Shown piece after piece: positions 10,574 through 19,990 of a stretch of 26,143 nucleotides of DNA; position 1 is the first letter of the stretch, and each line of letters begins with the position of its first letter. The stretch lies in NCBI GenBank assembly GCA_037447655.1, contig JBBHKE010003326.1, forward strand, positions 126,001-152,143, given 5' to 3'. A program made the position numbers and the translations under genes. The stretch is from Zygnema cylindricum (lineage: Eukaryota > Streptophyta > Zygnematophyceae > Zygnematales > Zygnemataceae). The notes under the pieces were generated by a model. That model was not told the DNA's origin, made no database searches, and worked only from the letters and a program-made list of their open reading frames with translations.

Positions 10574-10677
10574 ACGACCGATAAGTTGAACCGACTTGAA
10601 CAACACGGTATGACTAGGAAAATGCACGACCAATAAGTTGAACCGACTTGAACAACACGGTACGACTAGGAAAGTCA
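10574..10677. repeat. 52-bp tandem duplication
   Basis: ACGACCGATAAGTTGAACCG begins at 10574 and is repeated from 10626 with about four differences. A weaker third partial copy (GAACCAACTTGAATCACACG) follows at about 10683. It lies inside the probable LTR. Confidence 0.8.
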
Positions 10678-10764
10678 ACCGCGAACCAACTTGAATCACA
10701 CGGTACGACTTGAACTTACGTGAACCGAAACTACCAAGCAATTTCCACGTCACTTTAAATATTC

Positions 10765-10875
10765 AGCGACGTAACTACTTCGTCGCTAACTTCTACGTCA
10801 CTTCAAATATCTAGCGACGAGACAACTTTCGTCGCTAGTCGTCGCTACTTTAGCTACGAGAGTATCTCGTCGCTA
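10765..10875. repeat. Three consecutive stem-loops with a CGTCGCTA core
   Basis: Hairpin 1 has 7-bp arms AGCGACG/CGTCGCT (10765-10787, 9-nt loop). Hairpin 2 has 10-bp perfect arms CTAGCGACGA/TCGTCGCTAG (10811-10838, 8-nt loop). Hairpin 3 has 11-bp arms with one mismatch (10851-10875, 3-nt loop). All share the same core, and hairpins 1 and 2 sit in a roughly 47-bp repeated context (ACGTCACTT-AAATAT). Confidence 0.8.
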
Positions 10876-10921
10876 AGTAAGTGCTCAGATATCCTAACAT
10901 TCAATATGGGTTTTAAGGTCG

Positions 10922-10944
10922 TATTGTATGTTTTACATACAATA
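10922..10944. repeat. Perfect 9-bp stem-loop
   Basis: TATTGTATG and CATACAATA flank a TTTTA loop. It lies between the probable LTR and the LEA promoter. No T-run follows, so it is not a Pol III or bacterial-type terminator. Function unknown. Confidence 0.7.
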
Positions 10945-11167
10945 GGCATATTGTATGGGCCTACTTTCACCTACTTGTGAACTATGGTCCCACCTTAAGA
11001 TGGACCAGACTATTGAACGTTTGAGAGTATTTCGCTCACGGGAGTACCGGATTCGTCACATTCGCAGTTATTTGCGTGCCTTCACAAGCTTCGAAAGATA
11101 AACCGTCGACCATACATCACATCGGTTAGCGCCCTCTTGATCGTAGACGTGTATATTTTTTGATGGA

Positions 11168-11554
11168 CACGTGGCGAATTTCGAGCTGGTACATGACGCA
11201 TGAAGTGTCGCCCGCTGATTCGGTCGAGTGGGCCAACGGACCGCGACAAGACGAAGTCATCAGGTTGTGCGCCACGTAGCAGAAGATTATCAGCAACGTG
11301 GCACACAAATCTACATGTTGTTAGTCTGCTGACTCGATCACAACATCGCTTGACAAGACGTCACGCAACCTGAACAGCAGTAAAATAAATTTCAGTAGCA
11401 CGTCACACAATTTGTTCCGCAGAACCTGGACATTGCTACGTCACACGAGTTGGAAAATCTAACCGTTGATACCTTCGGAGATTATTATCTATCGACACGT
11501 GACGGCTTTCTTCAACGACAAGTGTACAATCAAAAGCCCGCTATGCGACGTGAC
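11168..11554 (+). promoter_or_regulatory. ABRE/G-box cluster upstream of the LEA gene
   Basis: ACGT-core elements are packed here: CACGTGGC at 11168-11175, ACGTGGC at 11296-11302, ACGTCAC at 11359-11365, CACGTCAC near 11399, TACGTCAC at 11437-11444, CACGTGAC at 11496-11503 and ACGTGAC at 11548-11554. CACGTGGC and ACGTGKC are the known binding sites of ABA-responsive bZIP factors (ABF/AREB). Several such sites 250-650 bp upstream of a LEA start codon fit abscisic-acid and drought induction. Binding itself is inference. Confidence 0.7.
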
Positions 11555-11666
11555 ACAATCCTCCGATTGGAAGCTTCTGAGGACAGCGCAAAAACTTATC
11601 CTGGGGAGTGAAAAATCCTCCGATACTTGCCAGATTAAACAATGTGCGATGTCCACTAAGCGACCC

Positions 11667-11672
11667 ATAAAT
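11667..11672 (+). promoter_or_regulatory. Possible TATA element of the LEA gene
   Basis: ATAAAT lies about 140 bp before the ATG. It is followed by a pyrimidine-rich leader (11690-11810, CTTCAATTT repeated three times), which is usual for plant 5' UTRs. The match to TATAAA is imperfect. Confidence 0.35.
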
Positions 11673-11810
11673 TGGCCTGTTTTTCCTTTGTAATACCAAG
11701 CAAGTCGCTCCAACACATTACAATTTTCTTCAATTTCTTCAATTTCTTCAATTCCCCTTTTCCTTCTACTTTCTCCTTTACTTTTTTCCCCGTTTACTTT
11801 TTCTCTCACT

Positions 11811-12681
11811 ATGTCGAACCAGGAGGTGTGGTTCATAAGCCAACCTTGAGCATAATTTTCTCTTTAATTTCATAAATGCCATTGTCAAATTTTTTGAAAA
11901 ATGTGGTTGATGTATGACCTGGGTTTTTTTTGCTGCTCAGAGAAACTTTCTGCGTTCGCAGTTTTTGCATGTTAATCTGTTACATCGAAGAAAGATGTTA
12001 ATCTGCTTTAGTTTCTGCATTTCTTATAATTAAAAAAAAAGTTGCTAACTTTGTCAGGCCTTCGTTTCTTGCTGTCAATAAGAAACACAGTTTTTATGTG
12101 TTAATCACTCTCATCTAAAGCATAATCTGCTAAACTTTTCGCCATCTCAGGGTGTAAATTTCTACTCCTCATTGTTAACTAACCCAATTTCTCAAATCCA
12201 CTCTAATTATGGTTTGGTGGATGGGGTTTTCTTTTCAGAGCATTGTTGACAAGGTGAAGGGATATGCCCAGGGAGGTGAGAACTCAGCCCCTCCCCAGGA
12301 GTTGAAGGGATAATGGGACTTCAATTGGAGCTCCAGGGAAATCATCTGTCTGCGCAGTCAGCTTTAATTTGAAAAAGACACATGTGTCATAACTTGACCA
12401 TTGCAAAACTGTAAACTGATCTCCGTTGCGCCGAACGGTTCCCTGTTTCAGGGAAGGACAACGTGATGGGTGCGGCTCAGCAGGCTGGCGACAAGGCTCG
12501 TGACGCGGCAGGACAAACCCAGGATGCTGCCAGCCATGCCACTGGAAAGACCCAGGAAGCCGCGGGCCACGCCCAAGGAAAGACCCAGGAAGCTGCCGGG
12601 CAGACGCAGGATGCCGCCCACCAGGCTGCTGGGAAGACGCAGCAGGCCGCTCACGACACCGGGAACAAGATCGCCAACTGA
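11811..12681 (+). CDS. Small LEA-type (11-mer repeat) stress protein, three exons
   Basis: Joining 11811-11825, 12239-12275 and 12452-12681 gives 93 residues plus TGA. The exon junctions GAG|GTGTGG, TTTCAG|AGC, GGAG|GTGAG and TTTCAG|GG are GT-AG and keep the frame. Without splicing of intron 1 the frame stops after a few codons. The protein starts MSNQESIVDKVKGYAQGGKD and continues as Ala/Gln/Gly/Thr/Lys-rich 11-residue repeats (for example GKTQEAAGHAQ and GKTQEAAGQTQ), ending HDTGNKIAN. It has no Trp or Cys and almost no hydrophobic core. This is the pattern of group 3 (LEA_4-like) proteins, which stay disordered in water, form amphipathic helices on drying, and protect membranes and enzymes. 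No signal peptide is seen, so a cytosolic location is likely. Exon 3 is GC-rich against AT-rich surroundings. Upstream ABREs suggest ABA control. The tiny 15-base first coding exon is the least certain part. Confidence 0.8.
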
Positions 12682-14826
12682 GGGGACCGCAACCCAGGTC
12701 TCGGGCGCCGCGGTGAGTTGGAAAACTCGGGTAAACTAAATGGGAAAATTAAGGAAATTCGGTATGGAAAAATGAGGGGGAATTCACGCCTTGCTGGTTG
12801 GGGAAAGAGAGGGAATTTACTGGGGAAATTTATTGTGGGGTTTATTAGGAAGTGGGAAAATAGTAGGGAAAATGTGGAAATTGCGGGGAAACAGTGGGGA
12901 AAGTGGGTAGAGTAAATGCGGCTCAGGAAATATGTGAGGAAGATTGATGGGAATCAGGTCGGTAGGGAGGATCAGAGGCGAAGTCACCAGGGTAAGGCAT
13001 AGGGGGATTTGTTGGGGAACGGAGAGTTTGTGAAAATAATGAAATTTTTGTGGGGTAATTTGGAAAAATCAACGTGGAGTTTTTTGAGAAATCAGTGAAT
13101 CGTCGGGAAAATGGACAAATTAAATGGGAAAGGTGGAGAATTTTGGTAGTTTTTGAAAGAAAAATTGAAGATAATGGGGAAAAAAACGAGTGGAGAAATG
13201 TGTGAAAATACGAGAACTGAACGGGGCAATCGGGGAAAGTAAATGTAGAAAATTTTAAATTTTAGTTGTTGGTGAAATGTAGCTATTGAGTGGGGATATT
13301 GAGTTGGATAATATGAATTCAAGGGGATAATGAAGTTTGTGGACATTAAGGAGTTGCTCGAAAGGTAGTCGACAGAGAGCGCGTCCAATTGCAGATTCAT
13401 AATGTTGGTTGCAATATTATTGTATTCTTCTTTTAACATGATAACTGAAAACCAGTAATCATTGCCTTTTCATTAGTTGATCTTTCTGTTTGTGGTTTTT
13501 TCAGCTGTCTCGCTTTTGCTTTCTTCTACTGTGATTTATGTTTAATAATTTTTTTGTGTGCCATACTTGCAGGTTTGCGAATTGATGGATGCACCAAATT
13601 GTACAAAAGAAGTTAACAACATTCAATTTTGGCATAGTAGAGAAACTCCAGAAATGTGTATAGTGAAATTAGTTTTGTACTTTGTACAAAATCCTCTTCC
13701 AAATTTTGTTCAGCTTATGCATGACTCCTTAACATTTTCTTATATGAGAGGTACTTGTGAAATATGGATTATGAGTCTGGTTCTAAAATTTGACTATTTG
13801 GTATGTTATGATAGTGTGTTTTTATTTGCAGGTTTGTTGAGTATTTAGAATTTGACTCATGTTGGTTTGTTATGTACCGAGTCCTTGGGTTTGTGTCAGG
13901 TAATTTGGTGTTGTTTTGGGCTTGTTTTATTATGGAGATGCCTTATGTTTAAAGAGACCCTGAAACTGTGTTCGTTTTTGCTGTGAGGGGTGTTTTATTG
14001 TTTTTCAACATTTTAACTGGGACTTTTTCATGGGTTGACTCCGTCTTTGTGACGCTTGCGACTAGGCGCCTCTTAACTGAATGAGTCGTCCACAGCAGCA
14101 AAGTATTGTGTATGGTATATCAGTATGCTTAACTGGTATTTGTAGATTCTTTTGACTCCTAAGGCCTTCCTGGCCTCCAGCCACAGAATATTTATAGCAA
14201 CATTAAATAGAAAAATGGAGTCGGTATGCACAGATGTCAAATTTAAGAAAATGGATGCAGGATTACTGTACACTGGCCATTGTTGCTGATGTGATTGTCG
14301 GTTGTGGAGGAATTGCTGGGACAAACAACGTCAATAAAGGTGAAGCAATTAGTCTACTCTCTAAACATAGTTCTATTGAGACTGAATTGCTTAAATAATT
14401 ACTTCTGAAAAAAGGTTACAAATGTGCAGTAAACATGAGTGATGAAGGAGACAGTGTGTGTTCAACCATGCTGCAACATTTCGATGATGTTTTGGAGTCG
14501 TTCAGGGAGATCTGTCGCTCTCCCATCAGATGGACTAATTATTTATGGCTTTTATCACAGGAGAGAGAACAAAACTGTGCAGATGGTGCCGAAATTCATG
14601 ACGTCACTTTGTTATACAAACTGGTTTGTGGAAAAAATTATGTTATCCAAACTGTATCTACCGAAAAGAAAAATTAGCGTAATTGCAGGTTCTGTTCAAC
14701 TGGAAAAACGTACGCACAATGTGGATAATCTTGACTCCGTACGGTTACAGACGCGAATGCAAAGTCCGTCCAAAAATAGAATTCGGACTGCTGCAATTTG
14801 CTGCGCGGTACATCTGCCCGTCCTAC
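12682..14826 (+). other. Downstream of LEA: possible spliced 3' UTR, otherwise unassigned
   Basis: A strong donor-like GTGAGT lies at 12713, 32 bp after the LEA stop. Acceptor-like ends occur at 13572 (TACTTGCAG) and about 13831 (TTATTTGCAG), so a 3'-UTR intron of about 860 bp is possible. From 12720 to 13260 the plus strand is A/G-rich with GGGAAA-type blocks. From 13560 on it becomes T-rich and transcript-like. Frames at 13558-13848 and 14435-14677 (80 codons) have no recognisable motif, and I do not call them genes. Confidence 0.35.
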
Positions 14827-15265
14827 TACACCGCCAATCGCTATTAGCGTAGTGTACGCTAATTCCGTCCCGCTTTTTTTTTTTTTTATTCTCCATTAGC
14901 GTAGTTCATTCTATTTTTTTCTTTACTCTATTTAGGGCTGGCTTATAGTACCGTACAAAATGGAAGTACGTTATATCTTAAATAGTGTGGTTACGGTCAG
15001 AGTCAGACCGTACAAAAATGTACCTTTTAAAGGAAAAAGTACAATTCATTTTGTTTAGTGGCCGCGGACGCATGAGTATGTGCGGTCTCAAAAGGGGATC
15101 AAATCGGGTTGTCAAATATCACGTTCGCACATATTCGTCCAGCAACCACGTTTCGACTGTGTAAACATACGATTTGTGTACGATTTGTCAGATTTTGTAC
15201 AAATACCTATATTAGTGTAAGCATGTTTGCGACCGACATTTACTTTTTTCAAAGACCCAAATTAG

Positions 15266-15783
15266 TAGTGTTGTGTATCGGTAAGGATTTGTCGATAACC
15301 GATATGGGCCTTTTTTCGGGTAGCTGATAATCGATATATTGGTACGGAGATAAATGTACAGACCGTACAGATAAACGTACGGCCAGTTCACTCAACTGTA
15401 CGTGTTATTCCCCCAATGCGCTCTACTCACAACCCCTATCTACTGAGGTGCCTACCAATCAGATCATTTGTACAAGCCAAAGTACAGTAGCCGGCATGAG
15501 ATATGTACGGATTTAGTACAGATCATTTGTACAAGCCGAAGTACAGTAGCTGGCATGAGATATGTACGGATTTAGTACGGCTCCAGTTAAAACGATGTAC
15601 CTTTCACATCCGATGCCATGGCTTTGTCCCTTTCTTCCTTGGGATCCACTAGAAACCTGCCACATGTACCCCGGACAAAAAGTACAAAAAGTACAAATAT
15701 ATCGATAACCCTGACCGTTCGATAACCGATAACTATCGGTATCGGTGTTATCGTGATAATTTTTTTACCGATACACAACACTA
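15266..15783. mobile_element. Non-autonomous hAT element, 518 bp, exact TSD
   Basis: Perfect 19-bp TIRs, TAGTGTTGTGTATCGGTAA, occur at both ends, flanked by an exact 8-bp duplication CAAATTAG (15258-15265 and 15784-15791). An 8-bp TSD and this TIR style mark the hAT superfamily. The TIR is a variant of the TAGTGTTGGGTATCG ends at 3283, 5838 and 6677. The interior includes GATAACCGATA-type palindromes near both ends and a 59-bp tandem duplication. No transposase is encoded, so movement would need a related hAT transposase. Confidence 0.9.
15461..15578. repeat. 59-bp tandem duplication inside the hAT element
   Basis: AGATCATTTGTACAAGCC starts at 15461 and again at 15520. The two copies differ at about two positions. 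The unit contains GTACGG and AGTACAG motifs. Confidence 0.9.
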
Positions 15784-16051
15784 CAAATTAGAATTATTAA
15801 ACAAATAAAATGTATGTTTTTATTCAAAATTTTCAAATTCTTAATTAGCGTAAACCACGGTAATTATTCATATACGCTAATGAAACTTCAACCCTAATAG
15901 CGATTGGCAGTGTACTCTATCGGCCGTAAAAAAGGTCCGTCGAGACTCTAAACACAAATATTATAATGGACGCGATTTCGAATCGTGCTTCGCGAATAGA
16001 AACATCGTCAAATCCCGCGGACGCCTGATTCTCCATAATGTATCCAAGAAT

Positions 16052-16741
16052 CAGAGGTCCCAAAAGTCAAAATTTTACATAACCGAAAACTGGACGTTTT
16101 TTTTTTTTCAAAATCTGAGTAACCGACACCCGACCAGGTTAGGTCACGCTCCAAAATTGTTAACCGTTAGCCGACCAGCGTTTATGAAAATAAAAGTTAA
16201 CAGAAACTCGATTTCTGGCGACTAACCGTGCTCGTCCGTAACCGAAAAGTACAAAATTAACTAATGTACGACATATGAATAAGCCAATGATTACAATTTG
16301 TCGCGTTACCTTAGATTTGCGAAATGAATAGTGTTTACTAACGTGTCAGATTTGCGACGCTTTGTCGCGTTCCTTAAGATTTGCGAAATGAATAGTGTAC
16401 TACCGTGTCAGATTTGCGACGCTTTATCGCGTTCCCTAAGATTTGCGAAGTGAATAGTGTTAGTACCGTGTCAAATTTGCGACGCTAATCATGATGTCAC
16501 GTACTTCCACAATACCAAAGAGTACAAAGTACAATAATGTTGGATTGTTTGGACAGTTCACATTTTTCATTTTTTTTGCTTTTTTGGTTGACCGACCGTA
16601 ACCGACCGTTTTTTTTTTCTGGTGAATCAACCGATTGCAACCGCCCGACCCTCAAAATTTGGCAACCGAATTTTTCCGGATTCGGCGCGGGCGGTCGGTT
16701 AACGGTCGGTCACGGTTTCGGTTGACCGTTTGCGACCTATG
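16052..16741. mobile_element. Non-autonomous hAT element A (GAGGTCNCAAA ends), 690 bp
   Basis: The left end CAGAGGTCCCAAAAG and the right end (reverse complement) CATAGGTCGCAAACGG are short TIRs. Interiors rich in ACCGAAAC/ACCGACCG on the left and CGGTCGGT on the right form longer imperfect sub-terminal inverted repeats. The flanking octamers CCAAGAAT and CCATGAAT match at 7 of 8, consistent with an aged hAT duplication. It aligns along its length with the 460-bp element at 17781-18240, but carries about 230 extra bp including a three-copy tandem array. Confidence 0.8.
16298..16486. repeat. Three-copy tandem array, unit 62-64 bp
   Basis: The units start at 16298, 16362 and 16424. Each begins TTGTCGCGTT or TTATCGCGTT, contains AGATTTGCGAA and AATAGTGT, and ends ATTTGCGACGCT. 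Each unit therefore holds two TTTGCGA-type motifs. The array lies within hAT element A and is absent from its shorter relative. Confidence 0.9.
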
Positions 16742-16767
16742 CCATGAATTACCAAACAACCAACTCA

Positions 16768-17470
16768 GGGTGAACTTCCATTAGAGGAAAAGTGGGGTTG
16801 TTTACTGGACGCCATACGATTTCGTACAGATTTGTACCAATTTTTTTTTTTGTCAAACGAAACATGACGAAACATGTCTACTGGATGGCTCCAATATTAT
16901 AGGCGTAAGTATCGACCGTTGGATTTTTCACTTTTTTAGATTTGCGAAGCAATCACGCACATCGTCCTGTGTGAAGAGACTCTCCTCGGCGAGGAGAGTT
17001 TCTTCAAATTGGTCGCGTACCATTGGTACACGTGAAAAGTAAAAAAAAAATCTACCACGAACAGGCGATGAGAATCGAATACGTCCTACACGCCATGTGC
17101 CTTCCGCCACAGTATATAAAGGTCGACCGAAATATCTTCGCACGCTCATTCTGACATCTGCCGACCTTAAAAATTTGCGGCGCCTTTTTGACATTCCGTT
17201 TCGAATTTTTGATTGTCAATTTCAAAATTAAAATTTGGTCGCAAAATTTTCGTACGAATCATTAACTACCTCCGCCCGTACAAATATTATGGACAGATTT
17301 TCAGCTTGAAGAATTTTTATAGATTTTAAAAATCTGAAATAAACCTACATGGCGCCAATCATAATTGAGAAACGATGTCGACTGGCACGACATAATGGAA
17401 GGCCGTGCCAGTAAACACCAGAAATAGACGTATCCGCATGTTTACTAGGACCGCCTAATGGAGAACAGGC
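16768..17470. mobile_element. Possible TIR element sharing its left end with the 6120 repeat
   Basis: The left end GGGTGAACTTCCATTAGAGG and the right end (reverse complement) GCCTGTTCTCCATTAGGCGG are similar, and CTCA occurs on both sides (16764-16767 and 17471-17474). The CTCA match is too short to prove a duplication. The left 40 bp match the repeat at 6120. A TATATAAA sequence occurs near 17113. An 88-codon minus-strand frame (16928-17194) inside it has no motif I recognise and only lies within a repeat, so I do not call a gene. Confidence 0.4.
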
Positions 17471-17772
17471 CTCAACCGTTTTCATTTTTCAATACCAAAA
17501 GACGGAAACACTAAAAGTCGTGTACGGAAAAGCTAACCACGAAACAAAACGTACACGTGGAAAATGTTGAGGATGAACTGTCGAATCGCGCGAAGTGACG
17601 CTTCGGCGAACTTGGAACAAATATTGCGCTAGCGCAAGAATCGCCCGACTTCGATTCGTGATTTTATGTTCAACTTTGATGTATCGGTTTGAGTTGAAAT
17701 TGGGCGTGTTTGTTCAAGTTCGGTTCTATATTTTGTTGAGTGTATGGCTGCGTAGAACATTTTACGGCCTGA
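17471..17772. other. Short spacer, no gene seen
   Basis: No motif-bearing frame. It contains GCGCTAGCGC, a 10-bp palindrome, near 17627. Confidence 0.4.
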
Positions 17773-17780
17773 TTTGTAGT

Positions 17781-18240
17781 TAGAGGTCGCAAAAGTCCAA
17801 ATTTTAGATAACCGAAACCGACCGTTTTTTTTTCAAAATCTGAGTAACCGATGCCCGACCGGATTATGTCACGCTCCTAAATTGTTACCCGTTACCCGGA
17901 ACGCGTTTACGAAAAAAAAAGTTAACCGAAACTCTATTTCTCGCGACTAACCGTACCCGACCATACCCGAATAACTACAAAATAAGTGGTACATCACCCG
18001 TATACCTTCCACGATAACAAGAGTACAAAGTACATTAATGTTGGATTTTATGGACAGTTCCAAATTTATTTATTTTTTCGTTTTTTGCTCACCCGACCGT
18101 AACCGATTTTTTTTTTGAAAATGAATCAAACGCCCGAATCCGCCCGGCCCCAAAATTTGGCACCCGAATCCGTTACGTATCCGACTCGGGCGGTTGGTTA
18201 ACGGTCGGTCACGGTTTCGGTTGACAGTTTGCGACCTCTA
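17781..18240. mobile_element. Non-autonomous hAT element B, 460 bp, exact TSD
   Basis: TIRs TAGAGGTCGCAAA at the left and TTTGCGACCTCTA at the right are flanked by a perfect 8-bp duplication TTTGTAGT (17773-17780 and 18241-18248). Sub-terminal repeats ACCGAAACCG and CGGTTTCGGT are inverted to each other. Poly-T runs occur near both ends. It aligns with element A apart from the tandem-array block. No coding capacity. Confidence 0.9.
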
Positions 18241-18358
18241 TTTGTAGTGGTTCGTATTGTCGGCGCCCGTTTCGCGCGTCGCGTAAGAGGGCGTGTTAGC
18301 ATTTTTTGGATAACATTTGGAGATCGGTGGCGCGTTGAATCGGGTCCATTTGCGCAGA

Positions 18359-18898
18359 TACACCATGAATCGCTTTTAGTGTTAAAAAATTATGAGTGCA
18401 AAGAAACAAATACAGTAGTGTTAACAATTCTAGTTTGGGTTCAAGGGCCTAACGCCAACAAAACATTAACGCTAATTTATCCATATTATACAAATTTGGA
18501 TACACATTCCCATAGTGAAGTTGTTATAGCATGTGTTCACTTATCAACGTTTGAACATGTGACAACAGGTTTGCTCAATTTGCTCCCGTAATTAAGATTG
18601 TGAAACAAATCTGAGTGCGCTTTTTCGTGTCGACGCACTCACTTTCGCGTGTCGGCGCCTTTATTTGATACTCTTTTGTACGAATGTATGAAATAACAAG
18701 CAAATTTAGTACAGACTGTCACATTTCGTGCAGTACATTATTTAACAACCGCCCAAATTACAGTTATTAACGCTAATTAAATGTACCATTATTTACGTAA
18801 AAAGAAAAATAGTATTTTCAATTCGATTTAAGGTTGAAGGGCCAAAATTTGGGGGCGCTAATATGGTGTTCTGAACACTATAAGCGATCCACTGTGTA
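18359..18898. mobile_element. TIR element (TACAC/ATCGC family), 540 bp
   Basis: The ends read TACACCATGAATCGCTTT and, from the right in reverse complement, TACACAGTGGATCGCTTA. They agree at 21 of 25 positions. The interior contains an imperfect GTGTCGACGCACTC/GTGTCGGCGCC repeat and a GGGGGCGCTAATA motif about 40 bp from the right end. That motif is also found at the right end of the 334-570 remnant. No target duplication was found and no transposase is encoded. Confidence 0.65.
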
Positions 18899-19286
18899 CT
18901 TCCCATGCGCTCTGTTTTGTGAGATACCTTAAGTTTCACATTCTTTGGTTCATATTCAGAAAATAGTCTGTTTTTAGTGTTTCATGTTGCTAGGTGGCAA
19001 ATTTTCGGAGATTTCTTGGCGGCTCCCGTTCACACGTGTTCGCGCCCTCGTTGGCTTATGTAAGTATGGAGGTATTAGTGGTAGAATGTATTATAATGGA
19101 ACTAGTTTAAAAATGTAGCCTTTGGAGGAAGTAGTGGAGTGAGAGGAGTGAAGGAGGAATATGTAATCTGAATATGTAATTCATATTTTTTATGGTGGGG
19201 GTTTCCGAAATGTTTCTTCTTCAATGAGATACAAATGCATGTGATTTCTAATGCTTCCACTTGAGTGATTGTATCGTTGTGCTTTG

Positions 19287-19367
19287 TGGTATTCTCCAGA
19301 TTCGATCAGGAAATTACCATTGAAATAAAACGCACGACGTGACGCTCTACCAATTGAACCACACTAT
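19287..19367 (-). repeat. tRNA-derived fragment (Pol III A/B-box-like)
   Basis: On the minus strand GTGGTTCAATTGGTAGAGC matches a tRNA D-arm/A-box, and CTGATCGAATCTGG about 40 nt later resembles a weak B-box. The anticodon stem does not pair and the acceptor ends do not match, so it is not a functional tRNA gene. It is probably a SINE head or a tRNA relic. Confidence 0.45.
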
Positions 19368-19706
19368 CAACAATCCAATATTAATATTTAGACATCAACT
19401 TTGACATTGAATCACACAATGCAAAATCTAATATCATAACTTGGGATAGTTTTGGCGAGAGCTGGGCTTTGTTGACTCAGTTTAAACTTTCGCCAACCAG
19501 GTCATGGAGATGAAATGTGGGCCAATGGAGTTTGCCTAAGATTCATATATCTCCTCTTTAAAGTCTTACTTTTTTTGTAACATGTGACTATAAAGTTTTA
19601 AGGATTGTAGATTGCTTGTTAACATGTTAGGACTCTTTCATGTAATAATGTGTAATTTACATCACAAATTAAAATTACATTTCATTTTAGCTTGCATGCT
19701 CCTCCG

Positions 19707-19750
19707 TTGGGCAAACTAGGCTATTGGGCAATCTAGGCTATTGGGCAATA
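19707..19750. repeat. 17-bp tandem repeat, 2.6 copies
   Basis: TTGGGCAATCTAGGCTA and close variants start at 19707, 19724 and (partial) 19741. Confidence 0.9.
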
Positions 19751-19841
19751 ATTTGTTGAGATCTATCTAACATTTAAACTTAAGTAAGCTTGAGGAAAGC
19801 ACCCTGACCACAAGCTCAACTGAGCACAAACATATGTTAGG

Positions 19842-19990
19842 GGTCATTTAGTGTCGGTTCACTCTGTCCTTTACTTGGCGTCCTACTTATCGGTCATTTA
19901 AGTGTCGGTCCCCTCCGTCTTTTACATGACGTCTTACTTACAAGTTCTTTACACGTTGGTCATTTCTTCCTTCACTTCATGTCTTATGTA
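19842..19990. repeat. ~50-bp degenerate tandem repeat
   Basis: GGTCATTTAGTGTCGGT begins at 19842, again at 19892 in a variant form, and much more weakly at 19958. Each copy carries a CGTCTTACTTA-like tail. Confidence 0.7.

Larger units (their letters stand above)
10170..10899 (-). repeat. Probable solo or truncated LTR
   Basis: On the minus strand it begins at 10899 with TGTTAGGAT, the same first nine bases as the LTRs of the Copia element at 21001-25394. Its body, with GAAACGAAAC motifs near 10245 and internal short repeats, has the character of a plant Copia LTR. No PBS, coding region or second copy lies next to it, so it would be a solo LTR or a fragment. I could not find the other end or a convincing 5-bp duplication (right flank TTCAA), so the left limit is a guess. 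Confidence 0.4.
14827..15914. mobile_element. TIR element (TACAC/ATCGC family) split by a nested hAT
   Basis: The left end TACACCGCCAATCGC and the right end (reverse complement) TACACTGCCAATCGC agree at 22 of 24 terminal positions. Removing the nested hAT element (518 bp plus an 8-bp duplication) leaves about 562 bp, close to the 540-bp copy at 18359-18898. The interior is AT-rich, with a poly-T run at about 14874, repeated ATTAGCGTA motifs near both ends and many GTAC tetramers. It has no coding capacity. No flanking duplication was found, so the superfamily is undetermined. Confidence 0.65.

Noticed and set aside
11489-11836. 115-codon minus-strand frame over the LEA promoter and first exon
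   Set aside because: It is antisense to a well-supported gene start and partly encoded by a CTTCAATTT repeat in the 5' UTR.
14435-14677. 80-codon plus-strand frame (MSDEGDSVCS start) after an acceptor-like TGTGCAG
   Set aside because: No recognisable family, overlapping alternative frames of similar length, and no clear splice partner.
16298-16486. CRISPR-like array
   Set aside because: Only three contiguous units with no unique spacers, in plant nuclear DNA. It is a simple tandem repeat.
16928-17194. 88-codon minus-strand frame rich in Arg
   Set aside because: It lies inside a probable transposable repeat, with no motif and no support for a promoter or splicing. It is kept only as a note.
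18229-18591. 120-codon plus-strand frame
   Set aside because: It starts inside the end of hAT element B and runs across its target duplication into another TIR element. No domain is recognisable.
19287-19367. Functional tRNA gene on the minus strand
   Set aside because: The A-box is good, but the anticodon stem and acceptor stem do not pair and the B-box is weak.
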